A program made the translations under genes and the position numbers. The notes under the pieces were generated by a model. That model made no database searches, was not told the origin of the DNA, and saw nothing but the letters and a program-made list of their open reading frames with translations. A stretch of DNA of 64,000 nt, from positions 372,001 to 436,000 of the forward strand of contig JBBPTG010000001.1 of assembly GCA_038093975.1 (NCBI GenBank). Direction: 5' to 3'. How positions within the stretch are numbered: the stretch's first letter is position 1; each line of letters starts with the position of its first letter. This document shows positions 58,890 through 64,000 of this stretch, piece by piece. The stretch comes from Chalciporus piperatus (lineage: Eukaryota; Basidiomycota; Agaricomycetes; Boletales; Boletaceae).

Positions 58890-58993
58890 TAGTCTGGTAA
58901 CCAGCCCGTCTATGAGGCAAGCCGTCGATAGACGGTCTGGTAAATTTGGGAGTGGCGCAAGGGGGGTGAGCGGATCCGCACGATAACGTGACC
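58890..58993 (+). repeat. Left 104-bp terminal inverted repeat
   Basis: It starts TAGTCTGGTAACCA and ends ACGATAACGTGACC. It contains an internal hairpin, CCGTCTAT ... ATAGACGG, with a 14-base loop. It differs from the right repeat at five positions, all in the outer 47 bases. Confidence 0.9.
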
Positions 58994-59115
58994 CTTGTCC
59001 AATAAGATAACTCGTGTTTTTCAATGAAAAACATTCTGGTATCATTTACCATTCGTCCTCGAAATTAATTAAGGGTGCTATCTCGACGCGTCGACGCTTC
59101 TATCAATCCGAGTCC

Positions 59116-59612
59116 TATGGACGACGAGCTCGTTGCGCCGTTCGTCAAGGCAGTTCGGTGGGCTCCGTTAGATGTCCTTATCCAACTCTCGTCAACGTTA
59201 ATCAACGATCGACTGCCCCACAAATACCTGGCGACACTGAAGGATGACGATAAACTCGACGCGCTCCGAGCATGTATGATCGTGGCGTTCCTTACCGAAG
59301 GACGCGTTGTACCACGCGTTTTTCAGCTTCGGGCTTCCCTCGAGATGCTACACCAACACGACAGTGTCATTATTGCCGGTACTGGCAGTGGGAAGACATT
59401 ATGCTTGTTGATACCAATTCTACTTCGTCCGGAGTCGATATCCATAACTATATCTCCGTTAAAATGCCTCCAAACAACTCAGGTGAGATGAAGAATAATG
59501 CTCATTGTGGGAGATAGGTACTACCATGATCCAGATGCTCGAGAGTGAGAAGTTTCGGATCAAAACAATCGCGATAAACGAGGACACTCCGGACGACGAA
59601 GACCTCTGGAAG
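59116..59612 (+). pseudogene. RecQ-like SF2 helicase fragment inside the TIR element
   Basis: The frame starts MDDELVAPFVKAVRWAPLD. It reads RVVPRVFQLRASLEMLHQHD, then SVIIAGTGSGKTLCLLIPIL, a Walker A motif (GTGSGKT), and SISITISPLKCLQTTQ, which corresponds to helicase motif Ia. The intron 59483-59534 joins it to MLESEKFRIKTIAINEDTPD. The second exon ends at a perfect GTGAGT donor (59613), but the downstream exons with the DEAH box and helicase C-terminal domain are missing. RecQ-type helicases with an INEDTP-like block are common in Agaricomycete repeats. This copy is a 5' fragment and cannot be an active helicase. Confidence 0.7.
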
Positions 59613-59653
59613 GTGAGTCAAGCGGGAACTTGAACTATGATGCGAGTATTTTA

Positions 59654-60552
59654 TTAAGCGAGTTTGATCTCGTAGAGAATCGCAAACGTGCCGGACTGAA
59701 CTTTTGCGGGTGCAGAATCTCGCTGTTCGACGAATATCGATGTCTTGATGTTGATGTTATCCCAACAGAGAATGTGAAGACCGCGAGCAATACAACGAGC
59801 ACGCTCGAGGCTCTCCGACGCGAGTTGCTTCAGTAGCTTGGTGAGCAACGAGAATGATACACAAAGTCCACATTTGTGGAGGGCCTCGATGGTCTGACAT
59901 GAAGCTCCATTCGTCCAAAGGAAGAGCGTGAAGGGTATTGCAAAGAATTGAGCCTGCTGTGATCGCTCCTTAGCGAGTTGGGTGACGGGTCACGATAACA
60001 TTGCAGGCCTTCGAAAAATTAATCTATTGGAGTTCTAAACGAAACAGATATGTCTATGGTGACACACGACTTAATCTTATTATGCTCCTTTGCACGTTTC
60101 GTCTCCGCAGCGACCTGGAGGATGTGACCGAGGGTCGGGGCACTGCTATCGACAAGCGGACCGATAAACACGTCGACGTCCCACGTCAAGAGGCTATCTG
60201 GAGTTGTGGTGTTGATTGTCCATGCGAGCGCATTCTTTATCTCGTCCATCTCTCTTGCGATCTTGTCCGAAACGAGCTCGATAGCGTCACGGTGTGGTTC
60301 CATGCAGGAGAGAAAGGCGACACGACCTCGTTTATCTCCAAAAACGCGGTCTAACAGTTTGGTCAACTTGCCAGACGGGTTGGCGAAGAAGCGGTCCCGA
60401 TAGATCACAAATTCAGCTTTGTCCGACTGCAGGATGTGAAGGACGAAGTCGAGGAGTGATATGCGGCCATCCCGAAGGATTTTCAATGCTTTTCGAAGGC
60501 GTTTGTCACGACTGTATCGCGCACTGTCCACGGTCTCATCGTCGGAGTCCAT
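59654..60552 (-). pseudogene. DUF6589-like protein fragment inside the TIR element
   Basis: Exon 1 starts MDSDDETVDSARYSRDKRLR and reads LRKALKILRDGRISLLDFVL, FLSCMEPHRDAIELVSDKIA and LGHILQVAAETKRAKEHNKI, the typical N-terminal pattern of DUF6589 proteins of Agaricomycetes. A second exon (about 59654-59952) reads TLFLWTNGASCQTIEALHKC, SLLTKLLKQLASESLERARC and ILCWDNINIKTSIFVEQRDS, and then stops at 59654. The WDNINI block resembles the conserved Y/W-D-N-x-N motif of the family. The C-terminal half is absent. Exon 1's donor near 60040 is not certain. The family's function is unknown. Confidence 0.6.
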
Positions 60553-60708
60553 GATGTTGATGTTCTGTGCGAGGGATGACTTGGGGATGAAGGGAGTACG
60601 TTGTGTAGGCTTACGAGGAGACTTAGCAGGGCTTAGATAAGAGGTTATCCTACGGTAGCTACGGGCCGGCTGTCTTACCAGGAAGAAAGGTCCAAAAAGA
60701 GACTTGAC

Positions 60709-60812
60709 GGTCACGTTATCGTGCGGATCCGCTCACCCCCCTTGCGCCACTCCCAAATTTACCAGTCCGTCTATCGACGGCTTGCCTCATAGACGGATTG
60801 GTCACCAGTCTA
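60709..60812 (-). repeat. Right 104-bp terminal inverted repeat
   Basis: Read on the minus strand it starts TAGACTGGTGACCA. From base 48 inward it is identical to the left repeat, including the six-G run and GGATCC. Confidence 0.9.
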
Positions 60813-60821
60813 ATGGGTTTC
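60813..60821 (+). repeat. Target site duplication, right copy
   Basis: ATGGGTTTC directly follows the right TIR and is identical to the left copy, which indicates a fairly recent insertion or one free of later change. Confidence 0.85.
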
Positions 60822-60958
60822 TAGTAGTGGCGCACAAGACCATTATGACTTTCCCTTGGGTTCCAAATAAGGCAACATGGTTGGCTTGGCACGCAAGTAG
60901 TAGATCCAATTATCAGACGACTAGTCAACGACTGCGACTCAGTATTTACAACATGCAT

Positions 60959-62489
60959 CTACTGGTGGAAGGCTTGGTAAGGTGGAAGTTCATCATCCTT
61001 ACCATCCGCGCCACCCTCAAGCACGCGCTCCCTCTCTTCCCTCTCTAGCCGTGTCTTCTCTTCCTCTGCCGACTCATGCTTTGCTTCACTGGCACCTGAT
61101 TTACTGCTATCCGCGAGGACACGTTCCCTCTCCTCTCGCTCGAGCCGGCTCTTCTCTTCTTCTGCAGTCTCGCTTTGGGCAGGAACGGATTCGTACAAGT
61201 CCTCCGAAGGAGAGTCGGTGGCAGGTCGTGTTGCGGATGCATCCAAAGAGACGGACACACCAGCTGCCGCAACAGCTGGGGCTACGCGGGGAACTGGAGC
61301 CGGGCCCTGGTTGAGCGCGTTTGTGTCAATGGGTGGTTGAACAAGCGTGGAATCACTATCGCCATGTTTCTCGGTGGGGGCGGGTTCGGGAAGCGGTGGC
61401 GTCACAGAGAGACCTGGATGCGAGTCATGTGCGCCAACTGGGGATGTCAGACTGCTTAGCTCTGAAGCATGAGTTTCGCCAAAGGAGCGAGTGTCTGATC
61501 GTGAAAGATCAGCTCCAAGCTGGAGATCAAGGTGGGTGTTCCCGGGCTTGTAGTTATCCAGCGAGCGCTGGAGAGATGCTCTGGCAGCGGCTGTAGTATC
61601 TGCGCCCGCGTACGGGGTCGAATCGCTGGGGGGGATGGTGGGCAACGCTTCGACGATGGGTTTGGCCGCTTGTGAGAGAATGACAAGTTTTTCTCCATAC
61701 TAAGCAAAGGATGGGTCATCAGTGCTCCATCCCACACATTTGACGTAGTCGTCTCACCTCTCGGATGGCATCCCATTTGTTGCGCTCACTTTCCCGAACG
61801 GCTTTCCGCTTCAACAGATCGATCTGTTTCTCTAGTGCATCGTCCTGGTGTTCTGCGCGAGCGAGCTGCTCTCGGAGCTCTGCAATGCGACGTTCTCCGC
61901 CCTTCTCATGATTGTGTTCGATACGCGCAATCTGGTTCCGTAGACCGGCACGGATGTTCCGCTTTGGAACAATGCTGGCCTCTGCATCACGAAGTGCCTT
62001 CAAGGGAGCCCTGGCATTGTCCAATTTAATAGCCAAGGACGTGCTAAGGGCACCTTGCACGAAGTTCAGGTATGCGAGCCGATCGGTTACTGGGAAAGGT
62101 ACTCTCGATCAATCTCGTTGTCTAAACGGCACGAGAAAGCACGACTGACCATCTTTCAAATCGTCATCTTCATCCTGACCCCAGGTATAAAGTTCCTTGC
62201 TCTGATTTTTAGCATCTCTCGCGAGTGCATCCAGGTCAAGAGCGACACCCTTTTCGAGAGTGATAATACGCTGAACAGGGGAGGTTGTGCTATATTGTTC
62301 ACCAAGATTGCGAATTTGGTGCTGGATCGATTCAAAGGTCAGAGAACGACCTCCGGCCTGTGATCCAGGGCGGTTTGGGTTATCACCGGCTGGGCTAGTG
62401 GTGCCTGGTATGCGTCCTGCGAGGGGAGTTTGGTTGATCGCGTTCTGTGCCTTATCGGCGATGGACGATATAAAGCCTGAAACTGACAT
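60959..62489 (-). CDS. Eisosome core component Pil1/Lsp1
   Basis: Exons 62150-62489, 61758-62089 and 60959-61699 give 470 residues. The start MSVSGFISSIADKAQNAINQ followed by TPLAGRIPG is the conserved N-terminal amphipathic segment. The BAR-like domain continues SLTFESIQHQIRNLGEQYST, ITLEKGVALDLDALARDAKN, SKELYTWGQDED, LAYLNFVQGALSTSLAIKLD and RGLRNQIARIEHN-like helices, then KWDAIREYGEKLVILSQAAK. Pil1 self-assembles into the furrow-shaped plasma-membrane domains called eisosomes. The C-terminal 200 residues are disordered and contain two copies of an AEEEK(S/T)RLEREERERVL repeat. The TIR transposon lies about 150 bp downstream of the stop codon. Confidence 0.93.
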
Positions 62490-62790
62490 TGTGAGTAGAA
62501 TACAGTGGTGGAAACAAGATCCTTTGGACTTGGATATCGAGTTGTCAAGGGCTTTATACCAGATGACACCGTTGGGGCGCTGGGCGGTGGCTGTGTGACG
62601 TAGTCGGGTATACTGCGATGCGCAGTGCACAGCTCCCCGGAGGCAGTTCAAGAAACCTGTGGAAAATATGACGACCTGTCATTGACGAACCACCAAGGCG
62701 AAGCCAAGGACAATCGACGAATCGCATATTCGTATAAAATGAATAAATCAGCCATGTGATATGCTCGCCCGTATCAACACAATCTGTTAC

Positions 62791-63901
62791 TCAAACAACA
62801 ATCTTCTTCGCCGCCTTGCCCTTCTTCTCCGAGTCTTTGTGAGATAAAAACTCTACCTCGGTCGCAAGCGGACCGGCCAACCGCTGCGAGTCCGAATACC
62901 CGAGAACACTGATTTTGAAGTGCCGTCCGATAGTTTCGATCCGTTCCCGTAGCTTGTCGTCTTCTCCACCAGCACCAGTTGGTGCTAGCCGTGTCCAGAT
63001 CGACAGCCGATAAAACTGCGGTCGAGTGGAGACGATGACGCCAGTAATGAGAGATTGTGGATTAGGCTCGGGTGACTCCCCGCTTGTGAGATAAGGGTCA
63101 AACGTTTCACCAATTGCGGCAAGCATCTGCAACGGATTTGGTGGTTCATTCATTGGAGAGCGAAAAGAGAGGGTGAGGAAATACCGTGTAAAGCCACATC
63201 TTGTCAACATTATTGCGGTTCTTCTCTTTGGGTAACTGTATACTCCACTTGCCACCGTTCTTATTGGCATCATCTTCCCATGCCGGGATGATGCCCGCCT
63301 GTGCGAGACATGATATATCGCTTTCAAAGTACTATGCAAGACGACACGTACTTTGAAAAGATAGTAATTTGCCTTTTGAGGAAGTTGTGAAGGAGGGACG
63401 ATGTGATTGTACAAACTGTACGGCATGAGATTGGCTCATGGGTTGATGGATCGGAGGTGCTCACCCCCAGAACTCTTCCACACTGTCGAAACTAATGACA
63501 CGTTTGATATCTTCCATCCAGCCTTGTGCTGCCGCTGCACTGGGGGTCGCAGGTACGACGGGTGTCTGAGGGAAAGAGGTTATGGGGGTCTGAGGGAGAT
63601 TGCGACCCTTTGTCGCGGGGGAATCGAACCAGAGTGTCCAGGGAGAGTAGAGGGGGTGCTAACGCGAGCGATTAATGGTTGGAAGGAACGATCAAGGGTG
63701 ACATACTTTAACGTTGAAATTTGTGGGATCGCTGAATATAGTTCGTATGCCCTCTGCCTGGGCGTGCATATCTACTTCCTGGATCTCGCCGGGTTCGACG
63801 TCGGAGTTGTTTGACTGACCGTTAGGAGGGTTCTCCGAGAGGGCGGCGGTGAGGGCGGTTTTGTTTGCTTGCTGGGACTGTGCAGGGAGTGTCGAGGCCA
63901 T
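62791..63901 (-). CDS. Translation initiation factor eIF4E
   Basis: Five exons (63707-63901, 63465-63658, 63352-63415, 63185-63298, 62791-63126) give 300 residues. The cap-binding fold is clear: HPLYSPWTLWFDSPA, SVEEFWGLYNHIVPPSQLPQ, NYYLFKAGIIPAWEDDANKN, GGKWSIQLPK and VDKMWLYTMLAAIGETFDP. The Trp in NNGGKW-type context and the Trp/Glu of PAWED are the m7G-sandwich positions. The N-terminus is a disordered acidic region (SDVEPGEIQEVDMHAQAEGI), and a basic tail (KKGKAAKKIVV) ends the protein. Introns are 63659-63706, 63416-63464, 63299-63351 and 63127-63184, all GT-AG. Confidence 0.93.
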
Positions 63902-64000
63902 TGTTTTGGAGAGTTGATATCAAGTTTTGGATTTGTGTTGGACGTGAACGCAATCCTGTTGCTTTTGGGTTGAGACTGTCAAAGTTTAGTCTCGAACCAT

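Larger units (their letters stand above)
58890..60812. mobile_element. DNA transposon with 104-bp TIRs, 9-bp TSD and two truncated convergent genes
   Basis: The outer 104 bases at each end are inverted copies with five differences. They begin TAG(T/A)CTGGT and are bordered on both sides by the direct repeat ATGGGTTTC (58881-58889 and 60813-60821). Inside, the 5' half of a RecQ-like helicase gene points right, and the 5' part of a DUF6589-like gene points left; both stop where they meet near 59613-59654. The element lies between the SPF30 start and the Pil1 stop. Size (1,923 bp) and content suggest a non-autonomous, internally deleted copy. The 9-bp duplication and long TIRs recall Mutator-like elements, but the gene content does not. 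Confidence 0.85.

Noticed and set aside
63610..63640. GGTTCGATTCCCC-like sequence on the minus strand, resembling a tRNA B box
   Set aside because: It lies inside the eIF4E exon encoding LWFDSPA; no tRNA cloverleaf or A box is found around it.

Overview
The window is nuclear DNA of a filamentous basidiomycete, most likely a mushroom-forming Agaricomycete. Genes are dense and sit on both strands. Nearly every gene is broken by many introns of about 46-60 bases, with GT-AG and occasionally GC-AG ends, so genes were rebuilt by joining exons across frames. I found about 31 protein-coding genes and two DNA transposons. There is no rRNA, tRNA or CRISPR array that I can support.

Layout. 0-3.6 kb: the 3' part of a fungal transcription factor and a small membrane protein. 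3.7-4.5 kb: a short pogo/Tigger-like transposon with a transposase remnant. 4.9-18.8 kb: RhoGEF, NGL2-type nuclease, M16 metallopeptidase, NUFIP1/RSA1-like snoRNP factor, triple-KH RNA-binding protein and ribosomal protein uL13. 19-24.6 kb: glutathione transferase, SMP-30 protein, mitochondrial acyl carrier protein (ACP), mitochondrial bL17 and a small orphan protein. 25.4-33.8 kb: an F-box/LRR-like protein, a four-TM protein, an NPC2-like sterol/lipid carrier, IPI1 and a secreted double-psi beta-barrel protein. 34-48.7 kb: eIF3h, CDF zinc transporter, probable Mediator subunit 5, GRIP golgin, PEX14, mitochondrial EF-Tu and complex I ESSS subunit. 48.8-55.6 kb: NatD histone acetyltransferase, RIO2 kinase and a divergent pair of paralogous coiled-coil proteins. 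58-64 kb: SPF30 splicing factor, a 1.9 kb TIR transposon, eisosome protein Pil1 and eIF4E.

Themes. Ribosome biogenesis and translation recur (NGL2, NUFIP1, uL13, IPI1, RIO2, eIF3h, eIF4E), as do mitochondrial genes (ACP, bL17m, EF-Tu, ESSS). Several pairs diverge from very short shared promoters: NatD/RIO2 start codons are 9 bp apart, the four-TM protein/NPC2 pair about 94 bp, PEX14/EF-Tu about 104 bp, eIF3h/zinc transporter about 143 bp and ACP/bL17m about 176 bp.

The most interesting object is the element at 58890-60812. It has perfectly placed 104-bp terminal inverted repeats and a 9-bp target duplication. Inside are the 5' halves of two convergent genes, a RecQ-like helicase and a protein resembling the Agaricomycete DUF6589 family. 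It looks like an internal-deletion derivative of an autonomous two-gene transposon that I do not recognise as a described family.
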